In this document: positions 15,235-22,963 of the stretch, one piece after another
Numbering within the stretch: the stretch's first letter is position 1
How the letters are laid out: each line of letters opens with the position of its first letter
Source of the DNA: Bacteroidales bacterium 6E
GTDB lineage: Bacteria; Bacteroidota; Bacteroidia; Bacteroidales; Prolixibacteraceae
Direction: 5' to 3'
Length of the DNA: 64,000 bases
NCBI GenBank assembly: GCA_001270045.2
Contig: DF970672.1
Location: 29,306-93,305 of the forward strand
The notes under the pieces: model-generated
The model's database searches: none
Told to the model about the DNA's origin: nothing
What the model saw: the letters and a program-made list of their open reading frames with translations, nothing else
Made by a program: the position numbers and the translations under genes

Positions 15235-15999
15235 TCATGGTTTTGTGGCAACAACGAGCATTTCAAAATCTTCGGTTGTAAGCCTATGGGTCCTGCTAAA
15301 TTCTCCCAGTCTTGCCCCAAAGATGTATATCTCGCTGAAGCCGACTGTTTTCAAAAGCCATGTGATTTCAGAAGGGACATAATACCTTTCGCTACATTGG
15401 AGATCAAGAGTATTTCCATTGTCATCTTCAATCCTGGTAGTATTAAAATCCCTGAAAGTCATCAGGTCAAAGTGTGATGAAACGGTTTCTGCATTACCCT
15501 CCACATGCTGATTATCGATAAAGTCCTTAACTGAATGAAATAGAGGAAACAGGCCGTTCAAGGTTGTGAAAATGAGTTTCCCTCCCGGTTTGATGGCCTG
15601 AGAAGCGTTTTTGAGTATCTCAAAGTTCATTTCATCCGTTTCCATTAAGGGAAATCCTCCCTCACAGAGCATAATGGCAAGATCAAATTCCTCATAAAAT
15701 GGAAGGTTTCGGGCATCTTCGCGCCTGAAATCGATACTAAGGCCTGCAACTATTGATTTTTGCCTTGCTCTTTCCAGCATAGACTCCGAAAGATCTATAC
15801 CTGTTATATTATATCCTCGTTTTGTGAGCTCAATTGAGTGACGACCTGTTCCGCAACCAATGTCCAATATTCTTATATTCTTGTTGAATGAGGCTTCGTT
15901 TTCAATAAAGTCGCATTCTCCCAAGGTGCCATGGGTGAATGCTTCGTTATCGTATTTGTTCCCATAATTCTCAAACAGGGATTCATACCAAGGTTTCAT
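15235..15999 (-). CDS. Class I SAM-dependent methyltransferase
   Basis: A 254-residue cytoplasmic methyltransferase. Motif I ILDIGCGTGRHS (about 46-57) binds SAM, followed by the acidic strand end GIDLSESML and the DLAIMLCEGGF motif. The C-terminal half has a small beta-rich insertion common in ubiE-like enzymes of unassigned substrate. A TAACTTTAC sequence (close to the -7 box) precedes the start by about 20 bases. The neighbours give no hint of the substrate. Confidence 0.85.
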   Translation of the reverse strand: MKPWYESLFENYGNKYDNEAFTHGTLGECDFIENEASFNKNIRILDIGCGTGRHSIELTKRGYNITGIDLSESMLERARQKSIVAGLSIDFRREDARNLPFYEEFDLAIMLCEGGFPLMETDEMNFEILKNASQAIKPGGKLIFTTLNGLFPLFHSVKDFIDNQHVEGNAETVSSHFDLMTFRDFNTTRIEDDNGNTLDLQCSERYYVPSEITWLLKTVGFSEIYIFGARLGEFSRTHRLTTEDFEMLVVATKP

Positions 16000-16117
16000 T
16001 GAAATCAGGTTTTTGTAAAGTTAATAAAAGCAACCCAGGATTCTTGGAGTGATATCATAAAACAAGTAAAATATCCGGATTCAATTAAATCCTTCTCATT
16101 GGTTAAGTCCTGAATGG

Positions 16118-16738
16118 TTACAAAACTCCGACGATTTTCCGACCGTGCAATTCTTTTGCTCCGGTTAATTCTGCAATCTCTTTCACATTTTCATTTGTGA
16201 CACGGCCAGCCACCACTATCGTTAAGGCATCTCCGGATTTATCAATCATTTCAAGGATAACTTTGGCTCCTTCACGAGCTGTCGGTTTCCCTCCGGAAGT
16301 CAGTATTCTTTTTATACCCTTTATTTCCCTTAGCGCAAGAACACCTTCGATGGGATCAGCAAGACAGTCGATGGCTTTATGGAATGTGACTGGCAGGGGG
16401 GCTGCCCGTATTGCTAATCGCTGTGTATTGACGACATCAATTCTGTTTTCAGGGGTCAGCAGGCCAAATACTATACCTGCAGCTCCATTATTTTTCGCTA
16501 TATCAATCTCCTTCTCCATCTGTTGAAGTTCTTCTTCAGAATAAACAAAATCTCCCTTACGAGGCCTGATCATAACCATTACAGGGATATTGACATTGGA
16601 GCAGGTCTTTTTTATCAATTCCTGGTCAGGAGTCAGTCCGTCAAGTTCGAGGTGGGAACAGAGTTCCAGACGGTGGGCTCCATTAAGTTTGGCTTTTTGA
16701 GCCTCATCCCAGTTTTCAACACAAGCTTCAAGAATCAT
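16118..16738 (-). CDS. cutC: CutC family copper homeostasis protein
   Basis: A TIM-barrel protein of the CutC family, 206 residues from the chosen start MILEACVENW. Conserved pieces are AHRLELCSHLELDGLTP, VMIRPRKGDFVYSEEE, AAGIVFGLLTPE, VTFHKAID and RILTSGGKPTA. CutC was linked to copper tolerance, but its biochemical role remains unclear. The frame stays open for eight more codons upstream (Met at 16762). The internal Met is preferred because it matches the family N-terminus and sits just after a TAACTTTA promoter-like box. The protein is a little shorter than many CutC (about 240). Confidence 0.85.
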   Translation of the reverse strand: MILEACVENWDEAQKAKLNGAHRLELCSHLELDGLTPDQELIKKTCSNVNIPVMVMIRPRKGDFVYSEEELQQMEKEIDIAKNNGAAGIVFGLLTPENRIDVVNTQRLAIRAAPLPVTFHKAIDCLADPIEGVLALREIKGIKRILTSGGKPTAREGAKVILEMIDKSGDALTIVVAGRVTNENVKEIAELTGAKELHGRKIVGVL

Positions 16739-16834
16739 TTTTTTGATTGTAAAGTTAATCATTCATTCAGGCCATTCAAGGCTGATAAGCAGAACACGGA
16801 AAAAGTAATAATTTTACTGAAAATTTAGATTTGG

Positions 16835-17755
16835 ATGGGATCATACAATCTGGTAACTATTTTAGGTCCGACCGCTTCAGGTAAAACAGCGTTGGCAGCG
16901 CATCTTGCATCACGAATTGACGGACATGTCATATCTGCTGATTCACGTCAGGTATACCGTGGGATGGATATTGGAACAGGAAAGGATTTGGAGGACTACT
17001 TTGTTGATGGCATCCAGGTTCCGGTTCATTTGATAAATATTGCCGATGCAGGTTATCAATACAATGTATTTGAATATCAGCGGGATTTCCTGGACGTATA
17101 TAAAAATCTGAAGTATAAGGGGATATTTCCGGTTTTATGTGGTGGCAGTGGACTTTATCTGGAGGCGGTTCTAAAGAATTATCGGTTGATTCAGGTTCCT
17201 GTCAATGAGATGCTTCGCAAGCAACTTGAGGATAAATCACTTGACGAATTGACGGAAATACTGAAAAGCTACAAGTCAAATCTTCACAATATTACTGATG
17301 TTGAAAACAAAAAAAGGGCTGTCAGGGCAATTGAGATAGAACTTTTCTATGCCGAGAAACGTGAAGTTGACCTGAAAATGCCGGATTTAAGGAGCCTAGT
17401 AATTGGAGTTAAGTTCGATCGGGATGAAAGGAGGGAACGAATAACAAGACGCTTACATGAAAGATTGAATTCGGGAATGATAGAGGAAGTGAAAACTCTC
17501 CTCGGTCAAGGTTTACAACCTGAAGATCTTATTTATTATGGTTTGGAATACAAATGGATAACACAATACCTTATCGGAGAGGTTTCTTATAATGACATGG
17601 TTGATAAACTTGAAATCGCCATTCACCAATTTGCAAAAAGGCAGATGACATGGTTTCGGAAAATGGAAAAGGACGGAATAAACATTAATTGGATTGACGG
17701 TAATCTGCCTATGGGAGAGAAGATTGATAAAATATGCAGTATGCTTGAACCTTAG
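16835..17755 (+). CDS. miaA: tRNA dimethylallyltransferase MiaA
   Basis: MiaA adds a dimethylallyl group to A37 of tRNAs reading UNN codons. The 306-residue protein shows the P-loop GPTASGKT (11-18), the catalytic DSRQVYRGMDIGT (36-48), and CGGSGLYLEA (about 107-116). The C-terminal helix AKRQMTWFRK is the end of the family core. Length matches bacterial MiaA. It stands as a single gene and its stop lies 4 bp from that of the convergent thioesterase gene. Confidence 0.96.
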   Translation: MGSYNLVTILGPTASGKTALAAHLASRIDGHVISADSRQVYRGMDIGTGKDLEDYFVDGIQVPVHLINIADAGYQYNVFEYQRDFLDVYKNLKYKGIFPVLCGGSGLYLEAVLKNYRLIQVPVNEMLRKQLEDKSLDELTEILKSYKSNLHNITDVENKKRAVRAIEIELFYAEKREVDLKMPDLRSLVIGVKFDRDERRERITRRLHERLNSGMIEEVKTLLGQGLQPEDLIYYGLEYKWITQYLIGEVSYNDMVDKLEIAIHQFAKRQMTWFRKMEKDGININWIDGNLPMGEKIDKICSMLEP

Positions 17756-17759
17756 GATC

Positions 17760-18506
17760 TTAAATCTTCTTCTTTTGCTCCCATACCAGTCGGGCCTTTA
17801 TCAGTTCTGAGCCATCTCTTTGCCGGATTACACTGCAAAGATGTTCTCCTTCACTTAATCTTTGCTGGCATACAGCAAGGCTATCATCAGCCATCCCTTC
17901 CTTGATGAAGTTGACTTCCAGTTCGGACAAGGTGTGGTTTTCATGAAAGTCGAAAGAATAACTGTTATTGATCCTCTCAAGATAACGGCCGGTATTAAAA
18001 TGCTGGTTGATGTCTATTTCATTAAATAGAACAGGAAAAAAGCTGAGGTCACCTAAGGTTTCAGGGGTATCAACCTTTCCGGCATTATTGCCAAGTACAC
18101 TCTCTTGATAAACTGGGAAATTTTTAAACTGGCTTAGTCGCTGGATTCGTCTGCTTTCAAGGTCAAGGACAAGCCAGCTGCTCGTTGCCTTGATAAATTC
18201 ATTTCCATTTTGATCGAGAAAGCGGTAGTCACGATAAGCGAAAAAACCGTCGGTTCCCCTCGACCATGTTTCCAGGGTAAATTCATCAGTCCATCGTGGG
18301 CGATGGTCAATTTTTACCAAGAGCCTTGACAATACCCAGAACAATTGGTCCTCTTTCAGGTGTTCGAAACCGAATCCAAGTTTGTGGGCATGTTCCCATG
18401 CGATTTCCTGCATATACCAAAAAAGAAAGGGCGTCGAAACTTCTCCAAATCTGTTGATATGGTATGATTTGGCTTTTAGGTGATGAACGTGCTTTAAAGG
18501 AACCAT
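17760..18506 (-). CDS. Acyl-ACP thioesterase
   Basis: A 248-residue double-hotdog thioesterase that releases fatty acids from acyl carrier protein. The N-terminal hotdog (about 5-130) has WEHAHKLGFG and the strand LETWSRGTDGFFAYRDYRF. The C-terminal hotdog has FNEIDINQHFNTGRYL, which carries the conserved Asn/His pair of this family. Such enzymes are common in Bacteroidota and anaerobic Firmicutes and may supply free fatty acids for membrane turnover. The candidate promoter TAAATTTG lies 17 bp upstream. Confidence 0.87.
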   Translation of the reverse strand: MVPLKHVHHLKAKSYHINRFGEVSTPFLFWYMQEIAWEHAHKLGFGFEHLKEDQLFWVLSRLLVKIDHRPRWTDEFTLETWSRGTDGFFAYRDYRFLDQNGNEFIKATSSWLVLDLESRRIQRLSQFKNFPVYQESVLGNNAGKVDTPETLGDLSFFPVLFNEIDINQHFNTGRYLERINNSYSFDFHENHTLSELEVNFIKEGMADDSLAVCQQRLSEGEHLCSVIRQRDGSELIKARLVWEQKKKI

Positions 18507-18523
18507 TAGGTAAAACTTTTATG

Positions 18524-18531
18524 CAAATTTA
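18524..18531 (-). promoter_or_regulatory. Candidate -7 promoter box (TAAATTTG) for the acyl-ACP thioesterase
   Basis: An exact consensus match on the minus strand (TAAATTTGCAT), about 18 bases before the start codon. No clear -33 motif was seen. Confidence 0.4.
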
Positions 18532-18590
18532 TTGTTGAGTTTTGAATAACCGCTGGTTTTCGTCAATTTTGCAAAAAAAAAAATAGCCAT

Positions 18591-19370
18591 ATGGGCAAGA
18601 TCATAATAAAAAACAAGGAGCAGATAGAGGGGATTAGGAAGAGCTGTCGTTTGGCAGCTGCCACTTTGGATTTTGTGGGCCAGTTTGTGGTTCCGGGTGT
18701 GAATACTGCTTCCCTTGACAATAAAATTGAAGAGTATATTCTTAGTCATGGTGCAATTCCTGCAACAAAGGGATATAATGGTTATCCTAAATCAAGTTGC
18801 ATTTCACCCAACGAGGTGGTTTGCCATGGCATTCCTTCCGAGAAGACAATCCTTAAAGAAGGAGATATAATCAATATTGATATAACTACCATATTGGACG
18901 GATTTTATGGTGACACCTCACGTATGTTTATGGTTGGCGAAGTCTCCGAAAAGGCCAGTAAACTAGTGGAGGTCACAAGGCATTGTCTTGAATTGGGAAT
19001 CCAGCAGGTAAAACCAGGTAATTATTTTGGGAATATCGGTTTTGTTATCCATCGTTATGCCAAGGCAAACGGATACTCGGTGGTTTATGAGTTTTGTGGA
19101 CATGGAACCGGTCTCCAGTTTCATGAAGAGCCACAGGTGGACCATGCTTCACGAAGAAATTCAGGCCCGATTATGAGTCCGGGTATGATTTTTACCATAG
19201 AGCCGATGATAAATGAAGGAAGGCCTACCACCAGAATCGATAAAGCAGACGGCTGGACAGCGAGAACCTCCGACAATAAATTGTCAGCGCAATTCGAGCA
19301 TACGGTTCTGGTAACCCCGACCGGCTTTGAGGTTTTGACCGATATTAATAATGAGTTTGAAATAACATGA
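18591..19370 (+). CDS. map: Type I methionine aminopeptidase
   Basis: Removes the initiator Met from new proteins. In this 259-residue enzyme the five metal ligands are visible: D97, D108, H171, E204 and E236. H79 (CHGIPS) and H178 are the usual substrate-side histidines. It has no N-terminal zinc-finger extension and no type II insert, so it is a type Ia/b-like bacterial form. Here the gene is away from the secY/infA ribosomal cluster where Bacteroidota often carry map, so it may be a second copy (inference). A strong hairpin follows the stop. Confidence 0.95.
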   Translation: MGKIIIKNKEQIEGIRKSCRLAAATLDFVGQFVVPGVNTASLDNKIEEYILSHGAIPATKGYNGYPKSSCISPNEVVCHGIPSEKTILKEGDIINIDITTILDGFYGDTSRMFMVGEVSEKASKLVEVTRHCLELGIQQVKPGNYFGNIGFVIHRYAKANGYSVVYEFCGHGTGLQFHEEPQVDHASRRNSGPIMSPGMIFTIEPMINEGRPTTRIDKADGWTARTSDNKLSAQFEHTVLVTPTGFEVLTDINNEFEIT

Positions 19371-19373
19371 AAT

Positions 19374-19409
19374 GACAGCGGCAGGTAGAGTAATCTGCCT
19401 GCCGCTGTC
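19374..19409. terminator. Strong bidirectional hairpin between map and the WM-repeat protein gene
   Basis: GACAGCGGCAGG pairs perfectly with CCTGCCGCTGTC around a 12-base loop that itself can close by AGA/TCT. It begins 3 bp after the map stop and ends 22 bp before the stop of the convergent gene, so it can serve both. No long T tract follows. Confidence 0.65.
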
Positions 19410-19431
19410 CTGAAGATTATTCTTCACAAAT

Positions 19432-19920
19432 TTATTTTCCTTCAAAATTTAAGGTTATTCCAGTTTCTTCCAGATTGCTTTTCTTTTTGCAGGTAAAGCA
19501 CGTTTCATCCAACATCCAGTCTTCGAGTACGAGAGGTTCTTCTTTTGCTTCTTCAAGTAGCGATTGGATTGAGAAATGGGATTCACTGGTCATCCAGGTT
19601 TCCAGATTGGCTGGTTTTTCCCTTTCTGCAGTCAGTGTCAATGATGGAATGAAGTTTCTGGATTCCACCATCCATCTTTCTAGATTCAGGGCCGGATCAG
19701 TAGCTGGTACTAAGTCGAAAACTGAGTAAGACTTGATTCTGGCAGCTACTTCTGCCGCATAGTCAGAAGCCTTGATCGTTGCAACCTGTTCTGAACTCTT
19801 TTTGATTTTGCCGTCAGTATCCTTGTCTTCTGCTTCGTTAACTGTTGCCATGGTGCTGTATGTCAATCCGATAAGGGCAAGTGCGGCAAAGATTTTCCTA
19901 AAATTGTTTCCTGTTTTCAT
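19432..19920 (-). CDS. Secreted protein with three exact 26-residue-spaced 'LE-WM' repeats
   Basis: I do not know a named family. The 162-residue product has a signal peptide (about 1-25, ALALIGLTYSTMA). The middle is a charged region. Three copies of the pattern xxLExWMxxExxF follow: LNLERWMVESRNF (78-90), ANLETWMTSESHF (104-116) and LVLEDWMLDETCF (130-142). The tryptophans stand at 83, 109 and 135, exactly 26 residues apart. A CxxC (C141, C144) closes the last repeat. The protein probably acts in the periplasm or at the cell surface. Regular Trp-Met units suggest a small solenoid, or repeated binding sites for a membrane or a partner. Confidence 0.75.
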   Translation of the reverse strand: MKTGNNFRKIFAALALIGLTYSTMATVNEAEDKDTDGKIKKSSEQVATIKASDYAAEVAARIKSYSVFDLVPATDPALNLERWMVESRNFIPSLTLTAEREKPANLETWMTSESHFSIQSLLEEAKEEPLVLEDWMLDETCFTCKKKSNLEETGITLNFEGK

Positions 19921-20303
19921 GACTTTTTCCTCCTTTAAGCTTTGTTTTCTTTCTGTGTTTCTGTTTAATTGTTTCGTTTACTTTTTCTGTTTTCCTGTTT
20001 CGATTATATGACGATGCCAAAAAGGATTCGTTACAAAAATTTAGAACTTTTTTTTAAATGATACTTTATAAAGGTGGGTACTATGTAAAACATACAACCA
20101 TTTATTTCGTTATATTAATTCTAAATAACAGATAATGAGACATTAACTAAATTTTGATTGAGCGGTTTGCAAATATCAGGTCAACGAAATTGTGTTGTTT
20201 TTCTTAACTGGGAAGAAAACATTTTAGAATAATGTCAAACTTCATAACTTTGGATTGCATAAAAGAGAAAATGTATAAATGTTGAATTATAAAGTTTCCG
20301 TTC
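19921..20303. other. Divergent AT-rich intergenic region
   Basis: This 383-bp gap lies between the WM-repeat gene and the GroES-like gene. It is very AT-rich, with long pyrimidine runs near 19930-20000, and encodes nothing convincing. A TAACTTTG box for the plus strand lies at 20245-20252. No matching box was found for the minus-strand gene. Confidence 0.4.
20245..20252 (+). promoter_or_regulatory. Candidate -7 promoter box (TAACTTTG) for the GroES-like gene
   Basis: An exact TAnnTTTG match 51 bases before the start codon. The best -33 candidate is a poor TTTTAG about 20 bases upstream. Confidence 0.45.
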
Positions 20304-20687
20304 ATGCCTTTAAAAATTGAAGAGCACGATCTTGCGCGGTTTATTCTGGTTGGAGACAGAGTATTAATTAAACCCAAAAATCCTGAGCAAAAGACGTCAT
20401 CTGGATTAATTCTTCCTCCTTCCGTACAGGAAAATGAAACAATTCTCAGCGGTTATGTAGTGAAGGTGGGTCCAGGATACGCTATTCCTGCATTGACTGA
20501 TGAGAACGAACCTTGGAAAGACAAGGCAGAAGCTGTCAAATATGTTCCCTTACAAGCTCAACCGGGTGATCTTGCCATATATCTGAACAAAAGCGGATAT
20601 GAGATTGAATTTCATAACGAAAAATATTTCATTCTTCCTCATAGTGCGATCCTCATGTTGATCAGGGATGATGAACTATTTGATTAG
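20304..20687 (+). CDS. GroES-like co-chaperonin (Cpn10 family), orphan
   Basis: A 127-residue Cpn10-fold protein. The conserved GDRVLIKP strand, the mobile-loop region EQKTSSGLILP and the dome/return strand segments (GYVVKVGPG, PGDLAIYL, KYFILPHSAILMLI) follow GroES order. It is about 30 residues longer than GroES, with an insertion (about 60-82: DENEPWKDKAEAV) and an acidic tail DDELFD. There is no groEL next to it, so it is unlikely to be the main GroES. It might act with the housekeeping GroEL on special substrates, or have drifted to another role. Confidence 0.85.
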   Translation: MPLKIEEHDLARFILVGDRVLIKPKNPEQKTSSGLILPPSVQENETILSGYVVKVGPGYAIPALTDENEPWKDKAEAVKYVPLQAQPGDLAIYLNKSGYEIEFHNEKYFILPHSAILMLIRDDELFD

Positions 20688-20760
20688 TCTTTGGTCAAAC
20701 TGTTTTTCATTTTACTAATCTCATATTTCTTTTTTCCTTTCCTGTCATGCTTTGATTAAA

Positions 20761-21570
20761 ATGCAGAAAGAATATACCTTGATTGTAAACCATTATCCTT
20801 ACCGGGTTCTTGAATCAGGTGCAGGTTATCCTTTGATTTGGATCCATGGCATGTTTCATTCTCCAGCGATAGAGGATAAATTCTCCGTGGTCGATTTTCA
20901 TCAATTGTCATCTGCTTTTCGATTGATCAGGATAGAATTGCCTGGACATGGTAAATCGCCTGTTATCAGGGATGAAAACCGTTTGACATGGTCAAGCCTT
21001 GGAGAGGACATTAAACAGCTGGTGGAAGTCTTGCATGGAGGCGAATATGCGATTGGGGGATTTTCGCAGGGGGGTGGAATAGCAGCACATGTGAGTATCA
21101 GGGATCCGAAAGTCAAGGGATTGATATTTGCCATGTTGCCTATGGTATGGGAATCGAGAGAATCATTACGCAATACTTACCGAAAACTCTGCAAGGCATT
21201 AGAAACTCAAACTGGATCGAAGGTGCTGGAACGCTTATTTAGCCTGACAAAGTACCCCCCTGAACAGTTAGGCTGGTCGGAGACCTTATCTTCAGAAATT
21301 AGTGAACAAATGTTATTGCCTGGTCCTGAATCTTATTCATACGTTTTAAAAGGAGCGATTTTAAGTGATTTGCCTTTTGAATCTGAAATTTTAACTTCAG
21401 GAATACCAATCATTGCTGCGGCCTGGGAAAATGATTTGAATCATCCTGTTAGTGTTTATCATGAAATAAGATCAAGGCTGAACCCAGTCAGCTCTGTCTT
21501 ATTGCAACAAAAATCTGGTATTGGAGAATTGAGTCGTACGATAATTGAGTGTTTATGTAAAAAAATGTAA
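20761..21570 (+). CDS. Alpha/beta hydrolase fold protein
   Basis: A 269-residue alpha/beta hydrolase-like protein starting MQKEYTLIVNHY; an upstream TTG in the same frame is less likely. It has the oxyanion HG in IWIHGMF (27-33) and the nucleophile elbow GGFSQGG with S102. A likely acid is D225 in WENDLNHP. In the last 25 residues, where the catalytic His normally lies, no His is seen (H228 and H234 are nearest), so the triad may be incomplete or rearranged. Substrate unknown. It is between the GroES-like and aminotransferase genes, with no sign of a shared pathway. Confidence 0.8.
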   Translation: MQKEYTLIVNHYPYRVLESGAGYPLIWIHGMFHSPAIEDKFSVVDFHQLSSAFRLIRIELPGHGKSPVIRDENRLTWSSLGEDIKQLVEVLHGGEYAIGGFSQGGGIAAHVSIRDPKVKGLIFAMLPMVWESRESLRNTYRKLCKALETQTGSKVLERLFSLTKYPPEQLGWSETLSSEISEQMLLPGPESYSYVLKGAILSDLPFESEILTSGIPIIAAAWENDLNHPVSVYHEIRSRLNPVSSVLLQQKSGIGELSRTIIECLCKKM

Positions 21571-21670
21571 TATTATAAGGGTAAAAAATGATAATATGTA
21601 TATTAAAATACTCGAATTATAATATTTAGCTATATTGCACAAGAATTACCAATGTCAAAATAAATTACTT

Positions 21671-22864
21671 ATGACTAGAGTTGCAGAGCGTATAAATCGC
21701 CTTTCCGAATCAGCAACATTGGCTGTTGCGCAGAAAAGCAGGGAGCTAAAAGCTCAGGGAATTGATGTGATAAGTCTGGGTGTTGGAGAACCAGACTTTC
21801 CTACACCCAAGTTTATTAAGGAAGCTGCCAAAAAAGCGATTGATGACAATTATTCTTATTATTCACCGGTTCCTGGATATCCGGAATTGCAAAATGCCAT
21901 CGTGAACAAGCTCAAAAGGGATAATAACCTTGATTATGCAGCCAACCAGATTGTCGTTTCCAATGGGGCAAAGCACTCGTTGGCAAATGTACTTCAAGTA
22001 ATCATTGACAAGGGTGATGAGGTGATTGTTCCTGCTCCATATTGGGTTACCTATGTTGACCTGGTAAATTACTCAGAAGGTATAAACGTGGTCATTCCGA
22101 CCAAGGTGGAGAATGACTTTAAAATCACTGCTTCTCAGCTTGAGGCTGCGATAACCCCAAAAACCAGGGCATTTTTGTTCAGCAGTCCCAGCAACCCAAC
22201 AGGAAGTGTTTACACTCGGGAAGAGCTTAATGAATTTGCCGACATTTTTGCTAAACATCCGAACATTATCGTGATTTCTGATGAAATATATGAGCACATC
22301 ATTTATGGAAAGAAATTTGAGTCTATTGCACAATTCCCGGAAATAAAGGATCGGGTTGTTGTTGTTAATGGTGTCTCGAAATCTTATGCCATGACTGGGT
22401 ACAGAATTGGTTTTATTGCAGCGCCACAGTGGATTGCAAAAGCATGCAATAAGCTTCAAGGGCAGTTTACCTCTGGCCCCAATTCGGTTGCCCAGATAGC
22501 ATCCGTGGCCGCATTTGATCACGATGGCAGTGAAGTCAGATTGATGGTTGAACAATTTAAAAAGCGACGTGATCTGGTGTTATCAATGTTGGATGAGATC
22601 CCAGGACTTAAAACAAGTAAACCTGATGGTGCCTTTTATGTATTCCCAGAATGTTCAGCCTATTTTGGCAAAAGCGATGGTGAAATGACAATCCAAAATG
22701 CAGATGACCTGTGTTATTACATTCTTAGCAAGGGGCATGTCGGTGTAGTATCCGGGGATGCCTTCGGTGCACCGGAATGTTTCCGCCTGAGTTACGCAGC
22801 TTCAGATGAACAGCTTGTAAAGGCACTGACAAGGATAAAGGAGGCGCTGGCAAAATTGAAATAA
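21671..22864 (+). CDS. PLP-dependent class I aminotransferase (aspartate aminotransferase type)
   Basis: A 397-residue cytoplasmic fold-type I aminotransferase, probably transferring the amino group of aspartate to 2-oxoglutarate. The start MTRVAERINRL matches the family; the frame is open further upstream only through a TTG. Visible residues: the SNGAKHSL phosphate-binding loop, N175 in SNPTG, D204 in SDEIYEH, the PLP lysine K237 in NGVSKSYAMTG, and the carboxylate-binding Arg in CFRLSYA. Length and motifs fit the AspC subgroup Ib. A strong terminator follows directly. Confidence 0.93.
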   Translation: MTRVAERINRLSESATLAVAQKSRELKAQGIDVISLGVGEPDFPTPKFIKEAAKKAIDDNYSYYSPVPGYPELQNAIVNKLKRDNNLDYAANQIVVSNGAKHSLANVLQVIIDKGDEVIVPAPYWVTYVDLVNYSEGINVVIPTKVENDFKITASQLEAAITPKTRAFLFSSPSNPTGSVYTREELNEFADIFAKHPNIIVISDEIYEHIIYGKKFESIAQFPEIKDRVVVVNGVSKSYAMTGYRIGFIAAPQWIAKACNKLQGQFTSGPNSVAQIASVAAFDHDGSEVRLMVEQFKKRRDLVLSMLDEIPGLKTSKPDGAFYVFPECSAYFGKSDGEMTIQNADDLCYYILSKGHVGVVSGDAFGAPECFRLSYAASDEQLVKALTRIKEALAKLK

Positions 22865-22885
22865 ATAATCAACAAATGTTTATTA

Positions 22886-22922
22886 AAAATGCCTGTCTGA
22901 TGGTTTTCGGACAGGCATTTTT
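22886..22922 (+). terminator. Intrinsic terminator after the aminotransferase gene
   Basis: AAAATGCCTGTC pairs with GACAGGCATTTT around a 12-base loop and is followed by more T residues. It begins 21 bp after the stop codon and separates this gene from the downstream helicase gene. Confidence 0.85.
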
Positions 22923-22963
22923 ATGATTAATTTTTATTTTTATGCTCTTCAAAGCATGAAAGT

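Noticed and set aside
16826..16833. TAGATTTG directly before the miaA start codon as a promoter
   Set aside because: Only one base separates it from the ATG, so transcription would begin inside the coding sequence and lose the start codon. Probably chance.
22073..22555. A 160-codon open frame antisense to the aminotransferase gene
   Set aside because: The plus-strand gene shows all PLP-enzyme motifs across this region; the antisense frame has no recognisable pattern.
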